This document shows, one piece after another, positions 24,612 through 33,180 of a stretch of DNA of 49,908 nucleotides. The DNA comes from CAZPNX01 sp964518765 (GTDB lineage Bacteria; Edwardsbacteria; AC1; EtOH8). Each line of letters starts with the position of its first letter. The first letter of the stretch is position 1. A program made the position numbers and the translations under genes. Location: contig CAZFJC010000020.1 of the NCBI GenBank assembly GCA_964518765.1, positions 1-49,908 of the forward strand, in the 5' to 3' direction. Below the pieces are notes generated by a model. It was not told where the DNA came from. It saw nothing but the letters and a program-made list of their open reading frames with translations, and ran no database searches.

Positions 24612-25579
24612 ATCATCCTGGCTGTCACTTCGGGCTCGGTCCAGGGTCTGGCGGCCGCCGTGGCGACCGGCCTACCGCCCCGGCTGACGGTGACCTCAAC
24701 CTGGCCTTCGTCGTGGTCGCAGTAACGGGCGACTATTCCAGCCGCCTCGTCCATCGCCGTTTCCGATATCTCCCCCCTAAGCAGGCCCACCGGCCCTTTT
24801 ACCGGACGCCGGGGTCTTAGTATCGCATCCGAAGCCAAGGCCGATTCCAAAAGCTTCTGATTCTCCTCCATGTTGCGCCCCACCGTCAGCTTGATCTTGG
24901 GGCCCAGCCGAAAGTGCCGGCCCAGTTTGAGCAGCTCGATATCCTCCCGCACGAAACCCTCATGGGCCAACAGCTCCTTGAGCCGCTTGGAGAACTTGGC
25001 ATCGGTCAGCAGGCAGCCGCCGGCCGGTTGTGGGTAGTCGCGAATCCCATACTTTTTCGCCAGTTCCTCCTGACGCTTCCGTCCGCGCCCGGAGAAATCA
25101 AAAAGCCTACCGCGGTCCACCCACCCCTCCCGCTCCGGCCTGGTGGGCTCCAGCAGCTTGGCTGAAAGCGGCCTGAGCACCAGATCGCGGTCGGCCGCCA
25201 GCTTCAGCACCGCATTCAGCCCCCCCCGGGTCTGGGACAGGGGCCTCTCCCCCAACACCTCGCCGGTCGCCAGAAAAGAAGCGCTATACTTATATAGTAA
25301 TCCATGCGCCGTCCGGAGCATCAGGCCGTGGCAGTCGATGCAGGGGTTCATGTTGCCGCCGAAGCCGTAGCGGGGCTTTACCATCATCTCAAAGAATTCA
25401 TCGGTGAGGTCATGCTCGATGAGTTCGATGCCCAATTGCCTGGCCGCCCTCCGGGCGCTCTCCGGCCCGAAGAACGGAGTCACGAAGCAGATTCCGACCA
25501 CCTCGACGCCTAGGTCCATGACCACCCGGGCCGCCAGGATGCTGTCCAGTCCGCCGGAGAGAAGTGCTAGGCATCTCAT
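24608..25579 (-). CDS. PP-loop ATPase, ThiI/MnmA-like tRNA sulfurtransferase
   Basis: 323 residues from ATG 25579 (ATGA overlap with the lipid-kinase gene). Seen: PP-loop LLSGGLDSILAARVV at the N terminus, which adenylates a tRNA uridine in this superfamily; CFVTPFFGP; a NPCIDCH motif (about residues 77-83) with two Cys that could carry sulfur or bind a metal; FLATGEVLGERPLSQ; LRPLSAKLLEPT; and AGGCLLTDAKFSKRL with a further Cys. The C-terminal 70 residues form an extra domain (VGRNMEENQKLL ... VARYCDHDEGQVEVTV). The exact tRNA position modified cannot be decided from sequence; it lacks the THUMP domain of ThiI. Confidence 0.75.
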   Translation of the reverse strand: MRCLALLSGGLDSILAARVVMDLGVEVVGICFVTPFFGPESARRAARQLGIELIEHDLTDEFFEMMVKPRYGFGGNMNPCIDCHGLMLRTAHGLLYKYSASFLATGEVLGERPLSQTRGGLNAVLKLAADRDLVLRPLSAKLLEPTRPEREGWVDRGRLFDFSGRGRKRQEELAKKYGIRDYPQPAGGCLLTDAKFSKRLKELLAHEGFVREDIELLKLGRHFRLGPKIKLTVGRNMEENQKLLESALASDAILRPRRPVKGPVGLLRGEISETAMDEAAGIVARYCDHDEGQVEVTVSRGGRPVATAAARPWTEPEVTARMI

Positions 25580-26472
25580 TTGCCCCAGTCGTCTCCCCCT
25601 ATTATCGCCTCCAGCGCCCCGGGCAGCACCGAGACCTCGAACCTTCTCTCCCCCGGCGGCCACAGCTCGCCGTCCACCTGGGCCGCCAGCGGCTTTTCGG
25701 ACTCCACCACCACCTTGGCGGCCCGGCCCATAACTATCTGCTTGAGGTGGATGTGCTTGCCCTTGAAGCTCTTGGGCACGTGAAGGAAGAACTCCAGCCA
25801 GGAGAGCTGGTGTATCAGGCAGATGTCCAGCAGGCCGTCGTCGATGGCCGAGTGCGGAGTCAACAGGTAGCCTCCGCCCACGCTCCTTCCGTTCATAATC
25901 TCCACCAGCAGGGCCTGAAACCAGATCTTCCCCTGGCCGAAGTCCATGCTCATCCGCTGGCCCCGATAGCGGCTCAGAGCCTTCAGGGTGGCGGTAAAGT
26001 AGAGCCGAAGGTCCCGCAGGCCCTTTAGCTTGCGCTTCTCTACGATGACCTCGCCGTCCAGGCCGAGGCCCAGCGAGTTGAAGTAATAGCGCCCGTTGAC
26101 TAGCCCCACGTCGATCCTCTTGGTCCGGCAGCTCTTGATCGCCTTTACCGCCTTCTCCAGGTCCCGGGACATCGAAAGCGACTTGGCGAAGTCGTCGCCC
26201 GAGCCGATGGGTATCAGCCCGAAGATAACATCGGCGCCCACCAGGGCCCCGGCCACGTCGCTGGCCACTCCGTCGCCGCCGGCCGCCACCACCACCTTGA
26301 AGCCCCGGGCCGCCGCGTCCCGGGCGACGGCGATGCCGTCACCCTCCTTGTCAGTCAACGTCAGTTCGTAGTTAAGGTTGGCGGCCCGGAGGAGCGCCTC
26401 CAGCCTGGGCAGGCAGGCGGCCGCCTCGCCGTATCGGGCCTTGGGGTTGTAGATGATCTTGGTTCGCTGCAT
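25576..26472 (-). CDS. Diacylglycerol/lipid kinase family protein (YegS/DgkB-like)
   Basis: 298 residues from ATG 26472 (MQRTKIIYNPKARYGEA); an ATG-equivalent start six codons upstream (26490) is also open. Seen: NPKA near the N terminus, the nucleotide loop VVAAGGDGVASDVAGALVG (family GGDGT), PIGSGDDFAKSLSM (family PxGTGNDFA), GLGLDGEVI, GGGYLLTPHSAIDDGLLDI and VDGELW near the end. All are DAGK-catalytic-fold hallmarks. Substrate could be diacylglycerol, undecaprenol or another lipid; the change N to D in GSGDDFA is shared by some family members. It is linked to the tRNA-thiolation-like gene by ATGA. Confidence 0.85.
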   Translation of the reverse strand: MQRTKIIYNPKARYGEAAACLPRLEALLRAANLNYELTLTDKEGDGIAVARDAAARGFKVVVAAGGDGVASDVAGALVGADVIFGLIPIGSGDDFAKSLSMSRDLEKAVKAIKSCRTKRIDVGLVNGRYYFNSLGLGLDGEVIVEKRKLKGLRDLRLYFTATLKALSRYRGQRMSMDFGQGKIWFQALLVEIMNGRSVGGGYLLTPHSAIDDGLLDICLIHQLSWLEFFLHVPKSFKGKHIHLKQIVMGRAAKVVVESEKPLAAQVDGELWPPGERRFEVSVLPGALEAIIGGDDWGK

Positions 26473-26493
26473 ACAGGCTATTTCAACCATCCG

Positions 26494-26547
26494 AACACGA
26501 AGAACACCAAACTGTCCACTCTTCGCGCCCTTAGTGTCTTGGTGGTT
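26494..26547. repeat. CACnAAG-type short repeat cluster
   Basis: The ridA/lipid-kinase spacer consists of near-repeats of about nine bases: on the minus strand CACCAAGA, CACTAAGGG, CGCGAAGAG, and on the plus strand CACGAAGAA, CACCAAAC. The two arms are inverted, so a loose hairpin can form. Confidence 0.55.
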
Positions 26548-26549
26548 AA

Positions 26550-26930
26550 TTAAATTTCGGCGACGGCCTCAATCTCCACCCTGGCGTCCTTGGGCAGGCG
26601 AACCACCTGAAAGGCCGAGCGGGCCGGCGGGTTCTGGGTGAAATATTGGGCGTAGACCTCGTTCATGGCCGCGAAATCGTTCATGTCGGCCAGGAACACG
26701 GTACACTTGACAACCTTATTCAGGCTCGAGCCACCGGCCTCCAGCACCGCCTTGAGATTTTCCAGCGCCTGTTTGGTCTGCTCCTTGATGCCCCCTTCGA
26801 CCAGGTTTCCGGTCCTGGGGTCCAGGGGTATCTGGCCCGAGGAGAACACCAGCTTGCTGTCCCACTCCACCCCCTGGGAGTAGGGCCCGATGGCCGCCGG
26901 GGCCTTGTCGGTCTTGATGGATTGCTTCAT
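26550..26930 (-). CDS. ridA: RidA (YjgF/UK114) reactive imine deaminase
   Basis: Trimeric enzyme that hydrolyses reactive 2-aminoacrylate-type enamines/imines released by PLP enzymes. 126 residues, full length. Seen: AIGPYSQGVE, VFSSGQIPLDP, GGIKEQTKQALENLKAVLEAGG, the Asn/Cys region VVKCTVFLADMNDF and ARSAFQVVRLPKDARVEIEAVA; the Arg of PARSAFQ is the substrate-carboxylate-binding residue and the closing Glu is the usual catalytic acid. AGGGAC precedes ATG 26930. An IS sits 23 bases upstream of this ATG. Confidence 0.96.
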   Translation of the reverse strand: MKQSIKTDKAPAAIGPYSQGVEWDSKLVFSSGQIPLDPRTGNLVEGGIKEQTKQALENLKAVLEAGGSSLNKVVKCTVFLADMNDFAAMNEVYAQYFTQNPPARSAFQVVRLPKDARVEIEAVAEI

Positions 26931-26978
26931 GTCCCTATCCTATATATTCATTTGGCTCTTGTCTAGGAAAATATATGG

Positions 26979-26984
26979 TATAAT
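26979..26984 (+). promoter_or_regulatory. -10 box of the transposase gene
   Basis: A perfect TATAAT lies 13 bases before the transposase ATG, with GAGGG between as ribosome-binding site. No good -35 at the right distance is inside the element; the terminal repeat and target site would supply it. Confidence 0.5.
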
Positions 26985-26997
26985 CCTGGCGAGGGCC

Positions 26998-27645
26998 ATG
27001 AAATATAGCAAACTAAGCGATTACAAGATTAAAAAGATCCTAGCCTGTTTTTGTGGTGAACTGACATCGGTTCAGACCAGCAGGCTATTGAGGGTTAATC
27101 GTCATACTGTTGACCGATACTACCGGCTTTTTAGGGAACGTATAGCCGCGCACCAAGAAAGGAACCTTAAGCAGCTGGCCGGAAAGATTGAAATTGACGA
27201 GTCTTACTTTGGACCTCACCGCCGGGGAGATAAGCGTGGCCGCAGCACTGAAGCAAAGATACCCGTGATAGGGATACTAAAGCGGAAAGGCGTCGTCTAT
27301 ACCAGGATCATTCCAAACGTGTCCCGGGCCGTAATAATGCCTGTAATCAAAGAGTTAGTGAACAAATCGAGGTCAAATATATACACCGATCAATGGCCCA
27401 GTTATGACGGATTGGTTGTCTCCGGGTACAAACATCAACGCATTAATCACTCCAAAGAATTCGCCAACGCCCATAACCACATTAATGGAATTGAATCATT
27501 CTGGTCCTTTGTCAAGAGGAAAATGCGAAAACATAATGGGATTCCCAGGCACCTATTTCCTCTTTATCTTAAAGAAGCAGAATTCCGATTTAACCATAGA
27601 AATCAAGATCTGCAGGAAGTGCTCATGAATATTATATATAGCTGA
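26998..27645 (+). CDS. IS1595-family transposase
   Basis: 215 residues from ATG 26998. A short N-terminal HTH region (TSVQTSRLLRVNRHTVDRYY) replaces the zinc ribbon of larger ISXO2 types. The DDE-type catalytic core is intact: first Asp in KIEIDESYFGPHRRG, second in NIYTDQWPSYDGL, and acidic residue in HINGIESFWSFVKRKMRKHNG. It is transcribed against the operon it sits in. A longer reading that starts inside ridA is rejected, since the IS begins at 26954. Confidence 0.95.
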   Translation: MKYSKLSDYKIKKILACFCGELTSVQTSRLLRVNRHTVDRYYRLFRERIAAHQERNLKQLAGKIEIDESYFGPHRRGDKRGRSTEAKIPVIGILKRKGVVYTRIIPNVSRAVIMPVIKELVNKSRSNIYTDQWPSYDGLVVSGYKHQRINHSKEFANAHNHINGIESFWSFVKRKMRKHNGIPRHLFPLYLKEAEFRFNHRNQDLQEVLMNIIYS

Positions 27646-27698
27646 TTTCTATTTTATCTCCTAGACAAGACCCATTCATTTTATGGGGTTGACGGACT

Positions 27699-28607
27699 TC
27701 ATCCCCTGGGATGGAACTGCCGGTGCACCTCCTTGAGGTACTCCCGATCCACGTGGGTGTATATCTGTGTAGTCGAGATGTCAGCATGGCCCAGCATCTC
27801 CTGGACTGCGCGCAGATCGGCCCCTCCCTCGAGAAGGTGGGTGGCGAAGGAGTGCCTCAGGATATGCGGATGCACCCGTTTTTTTATCCCGGCCTTCGAG
27901 GAATACGACTTGAGCAGCTTCCAAAAACCCATCCGCGACAGGGGACCGCCACGGGCGTTGAGAAAAAGCCTGTCGGATGATCTCCCCTTGGCCAGGGCCG
28001 GCCTGGCGCCCTTGAGGTATCTTTCGGTCCAGGTCCGGGCCGACAGGCCCACCGGAACCAGCCTTTCCTTGGAACCCTTGCCCAGGCAGCGGACGAACCC
28101 CTGGGAGAAACAAAGGTCTCCCTGCTTGAGCGACAGCAGCTCCGATACCCTCAGCCCGCAGGCATAGAGCATCTCCAGCATGGCCCGATCGCGCAGGCCC
28201 AGGGGCTTGGAGGTTTCGGGCTGTTCCAGCAAAGCCTCAACCTCGGGCACGTCCAGAACCTCCGGAAGCCTTCGCTTGCGGCGGGGCGCCTCCAGGTTCT
28301 CGCCGGGGTCGTTTTTGGCCAGCCCCTCGGAAAGCAAAAAGCGGTGAAAACCCCTCACCGCTGACATGGTCCTGGCCGTGCTGGACGGCGAAAGGCCCAG
28401 GCGCGTCAACTCCTCAAGGTAGGCGGCCACCTCTTTCCTGGTGATACCTTCTGGCTCGCCGATGCCCCGCCCCCCTAGGTATATGACATATCTTTTCAGA
28501 TCGCCGGCGTAGGAGTCCACGCTCCTGGCCGCCAGCCCCCTCTCCAGGGCCAGGTGGTTCAGGTAAAGCTCGAGGAAGCGCTCCAGCCGGCTCTCCGGTT
28601 CAGCCAA
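27699..28607 (-). CDS. xerD: Tyrosine recombinase XerD (XerC/D family)
   Basis: Site-specific recombinase that resolves chromosome dimers at dif. 302 residues, standard length. SAM-like core-binding domain (about residues 5-95), catalytic domain with Arg in CGLRVSELLSL, Lys in LGKGSKERLVPVG, His-x-x-Arg in HPHILRHSFATHLLEGGADL, His in LGHADISTTQIYTHV, and Tyr nucleophile in IYTHV. The ending RQFHPRG fits XerD. The start is TTG (28605-28607): GGGAGG lies 9 bases upstream and it overlaps the coiled-coil gene stop by 8 bases. Confidence 0.93.
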   Translation of the reverse strand: MAEPESRLERFLELYLNHLALERGLAARSVDSYAGDLKRYVIYLGGRGIGEPEGITRKEVAAYLEELTRLGLSPSSTARTMSAVRGFHRFLLSEGLAKNDPGENLEAPRRKRRLPEVLDVPEVEALLEQPETSKPLGLRDRAMLEMLYACGLRVSELLSLKQGDLCFSQGFVRCLGKGSKERLVPVGLSARTWTERYLKGARPALAKGRSSDRLFLNARGGPLSRMGFWKLLKSYSSKAGIKKRVHPHILRHSFATHLLEGGADLRAVQEMLGHADISTTQIYTHVDREYLKEVHRQFHPRG

Positions 28608-31311
28608 ACGATATATCCTCCCGTGATTTCCGACCGATCTGCTGCTGGGCCGGCGGCTGCCGCTGGGCCTGGGGCGCTGTCCGAGGCATGGTTCCAGGAG
28701 CCGGCCGCGGCGGCTCGGCTGGTGACGTCCTCGGCGTTATCGGTGCCGGCCTGGAAAGGACCGCCCGGGGCGGGGACAGATCCGGCTTTCTAGCGAAAGG
28801 ATTCACCGGCGTCTTCACCGCCAAGGCCTGTCTTGGCCCTTCGACCGGCTTGGTTAGCAACGGCTTGGGCGAAAGCGCGGAAGCCAGGGCCTGTGGCCTG
28901 AGGAGCGGCTTGGCCGGCGGTTTCGCCGCCTCGTCCAGCACCACCTCCACGGCCAGCTCCTTGGCATGGACCGGCTGTCCCGGCCGGCTTAACCCGGTGG
29001 TCATGGAACGGGAGCGCTCTTTGACACGGAGCAGTGCTGCCATTTCCTGCTCCCGACGCTGGCGTTCCCGCTCCTGGCGCTCGGCCAGCTCCCGATCCAG
29101 GCGCTCTATCTCCTGGCGGGAGGCCTGGGCCCGGCCTTCAAGCTCCTCCAGCTCCCTCTGAGCTGTAGCCAGTTTCTCCTCCGCCTGTTCTATCTCCGAC
29201 CGGCGCTGCTCCATCTCAGCCAGCTTCCGATTGACCTCGGCCTCCTCACGGTGCTTCTCCTCGAGGGCTAGCTCCAGGGTTTCCATCTCCGACCTGGCGC
29301 CGTCCAGTTTAGCCCGGTACGCCCTCTCCTCCTCCTTGAGGGAGAGGATTTTCTCCTGAGAGGTTATCAGCTCGCTGTTAAGGTTCTGCAGATTGGCCTT
29401 CAGTTCCTGCACCTGTCCCAACATGTCCTGCCGCTGCGTCAGAAACCTCTCCAGCTCCTGTTTCTGGCTCTCCATGGCCTTGACCTCCAGGTCGAGGAAG
29501 TGGTGCTTGCCCTCCAATTCCTCGGCCTCGGACCGGAGGGCTGCGGTGCGCGTTTCGGCGTCCTCCAGCTGGGCGACCCGCTTCTCCGCCTCCTCCTTGA
29601 GATCATCCCTCTGGCGCCTGAGCTTGGAGATCTCATCTTTGAGCCCGGCCTGTTCCGACCTGAGCTCCTCGGCTTGGCGGGAGATCTCCTCCAGCCCCTG
29701 GTGCTCGCGGCGTAGCGCCTCCATCTCCTCAGCCAGCGACCTCTTCTGCTCCTTGATGCCCTCGATCTCGGACTTGAGCTCCGCCTGTTTGGACTCGGCG
29801 TCGGCCACCTTTTTAGCCAGCTTCTTCTCCTTGGCAGACCATTCCTCAACCTGGGACTCCAAGACCTGCCTCTGCTCGCCCAGGTAGCTCAGGTGCGATT
29901 CGGCGGCGGTCGCCTCCTCGACCGCCCGGCGGGATCTCTCCTCTGACTGGGCGATCTGTTCCTTGAGCGTGGCCAGACTGGTCTCCAGCTCCCGCACCGC
30001 CTCCACCTCGTGCTGCTTCTGGGCTATCTCCTTCTCGATGCCGGACAGCCTCTCCTTAAGTTCCTCCTGATGCTGGACCTGCACGGCCATGGCCTGCTCC
30101 AGGTCGGCCCGCTTGGCCTCGGCCTCGATGGCCTTCATCTGGGCCTCCTCCAGGGACTCCTGTGCCTGCTGCCGCTCGGCCGAAATCCTGGAGATCTCGG
30201 CCCTCATGGCCTCCAGCTGGTGGGCGGCCTCGTCCAGCTCCCGCCTTCTCTCCTGGCTGGCCGACGCCAGGCCATCCGACTCCTCCTTGAGCCGGTGCTG
30301 CTCCTGGGCCAGTTCCTGCAGCCTGGCCTCTGATTCCCTGACGGCCGACTGCAGGGCCTCAACCCTGGTATTGGCGGCCGACTCCTGCCCCTGGGCTTCG
30401 GCGATCCTCCTCCTGATCTCCTCCTCCTCCTGTCTGAGGGACTGGTGGCGGGCCAGCACCTCGGCCTCGGAGGTCTTTATCTCCTCCACCCCCCGCTCCA
30501 TCTCCTGGCGCTGGGCGGTCAGGGCCCTCAACTGCTCGTTAAGATTGGAGAGCTCCGCCCGGGCCCTGTCCGCCGCCTGGGCCAGGCCATCCCTCACCCC
30601 CTCCAGCTTTGAGATCTCCTCCTCGATTCCGGCCTTGCCCTTCTCGGCTTGGGAAAGCTTCTGCCTTAGCCCCTCCTCCTCGTCTCGTAGGGTCTCCACC
30701 GCTTGCAGCAGCCGGTCGTGGTCCTGGCTGACGATCTTCAACCTTTTCTCCAGCTCGTCGGACTCGGCCTTTCTGGAGGCCAGGTCGGACTCGGCCTTCC
30801 TCTGGCTGGCCAGCTGCTCCTGGATGCTCTTCTGCAGGATCGCCAGCTCGTCCTTCCAGCTCTGGACCTGATGTTCCAGTTCGATCTTGCTCTGTTCCAG
30901 GGAGAGTATCTCGGTCTGAAGATTTTGGCTCTGCTCCAGGGCGGCCTGGGCCGCTTTCTGCGTCTCCTGCTGCTGCTGGGTGATGCTCATCAGCTCGGCC
31001 CGCTTCTCCCAGATTTTTGTGGCCAGACCGGCATCCTCCTTGGACCGGTCGTCGAGCTTCCGGCTCACCTCCTCCAGCTTGGCCCTGGCCTCCTCCATCC
31101 GCTGGGCCATGGACATCTCCTCGCCCAGCGATTCGGCCAGCCTCTGGTTGACCTCCTCCAGCATCCTCTTGCGCTCGGCCAGCAGCTGGTCGAGAGAGGT
31201 GTAGCTGCGCCGGCCCTGCTCCACCTGGGATATCAGCGCCTGCTCCTCCTTCTTCAGCCCCTCGACTATACCCTCCGGGGTCTTCTCTTCCTTCTTCTTG
31301 GCAAACAGCAT
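28600..31311 (-). CDS. Large cytoplasmic coiled-coil protein with Pro-rich tail
   Basis: 903 residues, unrecognised. No signal peptide and no membrane helix; begins MLFAKKKEEKTPEGIVEGL. From about residue 15 to 770 it is almost unbroken heptad sequence rich in Glu, Gln, Lys, Arg, Leu and Ala. From about 790 the composition changes to Pro/Ala/Lys/Arg (KPLLRPQALASALSPKPLL, NPFARKPDLSPPRAVL, PRPAPGTMPRTAPQ) with a short end SREDISFG. There is no Walker A, hinge or Walker B, so it is not an SMC ATPase; a filament-like scaffold of crescentin/FilP style or a partition factor are guesses. Translationally coupled to xerD. The start has GAGG 6 bases upstream. Confidence 0.85.
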   Translation of the reverse strand: MLFAKKKEEKTPEGIVEGLKKEEQALISQVEQGRRSYTSLDQLLAERKRMLEEVNQRLAESLGEEMSMAQRMEEARAKLEEVSRKLDDRSKEDAGLATKIWEKRAELMSITQQQQETQKAAQAALEQSQNLQTEILSLEQSKIELEHQVQSWKDELAILQKSIQEQLASQRKAESDLASRKAESDELEKRLKIVSQDHDRLLQAVETLRDEEEGLRQKLSQAEKGKAGIEEEISKLEGVRDGLAQAADRARAELSNLNEQLRALTAQRQEMERGVEEIKTSEAEVLARHQSLRQEEEEIRRRIAEAQGQESAANTRVEALQSAVRESEARLQELAQEQHRLKEESDGLASASQERRRELDEAAHQLEAMRAEISRISAERQQAQESLEEAQMKAIEAEAKRADLEQAMAVQVQHQEELKERLSGIEKEIAQKQHEVEAVRELETSLATLKEQIAQSEERSRRAVEEATAAESHLSYLGEQRQVLESQVEEWSAKEKKLAKKVADAESKQAELKSEIEGIKEQKRSLAEEMEALRREHQGLEEISRQAEELRSEQAGLKDEISKLRRQRDDLKEEAEKRVAQLEDAETRTAALRSEAEELEGKHHFLDLEVKAMESQKQELERFLTQRQDMLGQVQELKANLQNLNSELITSQEKILSLKEEERAYRAKLDGARSEMETLELALEEKHREEAEVNRKLAEMEQRRSEIEQAEEKLATAQRELEELEGRAQASRQEIERLDRELAERQERERQRREQEMAALLRVKERSRSMTTGLSRPGQPVHAKELAVEVVLDEAAKPPAKPLLRPQALASALSPKPLLTKPVEGPRQALAVKTPVNPFARKPDLSPPRAVLSRPAPITPRTSPAEPPRPAPGTMPRTAPQAQRQPPAQQQIGRKSREDISFG

Positions 31312-31439
31312 GACGACCTCGCTTTAGTGCGTAAAGCTGATTCCGATAATAATGAAAAATCCTCGACCCTTGTCCCCCTGCCCTGAGCAGAACCGTGATG
31401 AGCGAAGTCGAATCGGTCGCAGGGTTGTCCCCTCGTTTC

Positions 31440-33164
31440 TCAGACCTTGACCTTCTTCCCGGCGAACAGGTAGCGCTTGATCTTCTTGGTGGTGGTCTTG
31501 GGGAACTCCTCCTCCCTCACCGAAAAGTGTTTGACCCTCTTGTAATCAGCCAGATTGGAGCACTCCCGCCGCACCTCCTCCTTGAGTATCCTCTCCACCA
31601 GGGACTCGTCCACCTTGACCTTGTGCCTGGCCGAATACTCGTCGAAGGCCTCGGAAGCCGGATAGATCATGGCGTGGACCTCCTCCCGTTCGGTCTGCGG
31701 GTTCATCTCGCCGATGACCAGGACCTCGGCTATGTAGGGGCTCTTCAAAAGCTGGGCCTCCACCTCCTCGGGGTAGATATTCTTGCCGGCCGCCGAGACG
31801 ATAACGTTCTTGGCCCGCCCGGTGATGAAAAGGCAGCCCCGGCCGTCGATGTAGCCCAGGTCGCCGGTCAGGAACCAGCCGTCGCGCATTACCGCCTGGG
31901 TGGCGGCCGGGTTCTTATAATAACCCTGCATCAGGTTGGGCCCCTTGGCGGCGATCTCGCCGATGCCGTTGGCGTCCGGCTCCACTATCTTAAGCTCCAC
32001 CCCAGGGATAGCCGGCCCTACCGAGGCAGGGTCCGGATTCTTCATGAAGTTGACGGTCAGGATGGGCGAGGTCTCGGTCAGACCGTAGCCCTGAACCAGC
32101 TCGAAGCCCAGGGTCTCGAACCCCTTGGCCACCTCGACGTTGAGGGCCGCCCCGCCCGAGACCATCAGCCGCAGGGACCCCATGCCCGCCTTGTCCCGCA
32201 GAGACTTGAAGACCCGTCCCCCGGCCCGGCGCCCGGTGACGCTCTTGATGGACTTGACCACCCCGTTGGAGGCGGCGAAGGCCACCCGGGTCAGCCAGTC
32301 TTTCTCCTTAACGCTTCGCTTTATGCCCAGGTAGATCTTCTCGAACAGCAGGGGCACCCCAATCATGATGGTGCATTGGGCGTCGCGGATGTCGGCGATG
32401 ATCTCCTTAGGCTTGAGGGACCGGGCATAGGTGATGGAGGCCCCGGCATAGAGCGGCACCAGCATCCCGGCGGTTGCCTCGAAGGTGTGGTGCAGGGGCA
32501 AAACCGAGATGAAGGTGTCGTGGTGATCGAAGTGAAACGTCTGGTAGCCGGCATCGACGTCGGACATGATGTTGCCGTGGGTCAGCATCACCCCTTTGGA
32601 GGAGCCGGTGGTGCCCGAGGTGTAGATTATCACCGCCAGGTCCTCCAGCTGTACCTGGCGCTTCAAGGTGCGGGGCTCGACCGGCTCATAGAGGCGTGAC
32701 AGGTCGTTCATGGAGAAGACATGCCTGATGCCGGTTAGACCCTCCAGCGCCTCGGCCGCGGTCTCGGCGAAGCCCCGGGAGACGATCAGGGCCTTGGCCT
32801 CGGAGTCGGTCAGGATGTGGCGGATCTCCTGGGGCTTGAGCTGGGAGTCCAGGGGCACCCCTACCGCCCCCATCCCGGTGACGGCTAAGTAGCTCTCCAC
32901 CCATTCCGGACAGTTCTCGCCCAGGATGGCCACCCGGTCTCCGTGCCCGATCCCCCGGTGTCCCAGCCCGGCCGACAGCTGGTCTACCCGCTCCTTCAGC
33001 TCCCGATAGGTGACCTTGTAGAACTCCTCGCCGCGCCTCATCTGCAGGGCTGTCTTATAAGGATAGAGGCCGGCCGAACGGGCCAGCATCCCCTTGATGG
33101 TTATCAGCCCCAGACCCTCCCGGATGGTGTAGTGCCGATTGGAGTAGGTGAGGAATTTGGCCAT
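31440..33164 (-). CDS. Long-chain acyl-CoA synthetase (AMP-forming)
   Basis: 574 residues from ATG 33164, set by AAAGGAG 6 bases upstream. ANL superfamily enzyme activating fatty acids as acyl-AMP and then acyl-CoA. Seen: P-loop IIYTSGTTGSSKGVMLTH (about residues 175-192), VLPLHHTFEATAGML, the A5 motif GYGLTETSPILTVN, GWFLTGDLGYIDGRGCLFITGR (ATP ribose Asp and hinge), and the A10 lysine region PKTTTKKIKRYLF. It most resembles FadD15/long-chain enzymes; chain length cannot be fixed by eye. It follows the M50 gene after 16 bases. Confidence 0.92.
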   Translation of the reverse strand: MAKFLTYSNRHYTIREGLGLITIKGMLARSAGLYPYKTALQMRRGEEFYKVTYRELKERVDQLSAGLGHRGIGHGDRVAILGENCPEWVESYLAVTGMGAVGVPLDSQLKPQEIRHILTDSEAKALIVSRGFAETAAEALEGLTGIRHVFSMNDLSRLYEPVEPRTLKRQVQLEDLAVIIYTSGTTGSSKGVMLTHGNIMSDVDAGYQTFHFDHHDTFISVLPLHHTFEATAGMLVPLYAGASITYARSLKPKEIIADIRDAQCTIMIGVPLLFEKIYLGIKRSVKEKDWLTRVAFAASNGVVKSIKSVTGRRAGGRVFKSLRDKAGMGSLRLMVSGGAALNVEVAKGFETLGFELVQGYGLTETSPILTVNFMKNPDPASVGPAIPGVELKIVEPDANGIGEIAAKGPNLMQGYYKNPAATQAVMRDGWFLTGDLGYIDGRGCLFITGRAKNVIVSAAGKNIYPEEVEAQLLKSPYIAEVLVIGEMNPQTEREEVHAMIYPASEAFDEYSARHKVKVDESLVERILKEEVRRECSNLADYKRVKHFSVREEEFPKTTTKKIKRYLFAGKKVKV

Positions 33165-33180
33165 GGCTGTCTCCTTTGAA

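Larger units (their letters stand above)
26954..27673 (+). mobile_element. Complete IS1595-family insertion sequence, 720 bp
   Basis: Terminal inverted repeats agree over about 15 bases (left GGCTCTTGTCTAGGA, right GGGTCTTGTCTAGGA on the opposite strand). Perfect 8-bp direct repeats ATTCATTT flank it (26946-26953 and 27674-27681), the target duplication size known for IS1595. It carries one intact transposase gene and is visibly AT-richer than its neighbours. It interrupts the xerD-ridA spacer. Confidence 0.96.

Noticed and set aside
31395..32699. 434-residue plus-strand frame opposite the acyl-CoA synthetase gene
   Set aside because: Mirror of a certain gene; no motifs and no start signals.
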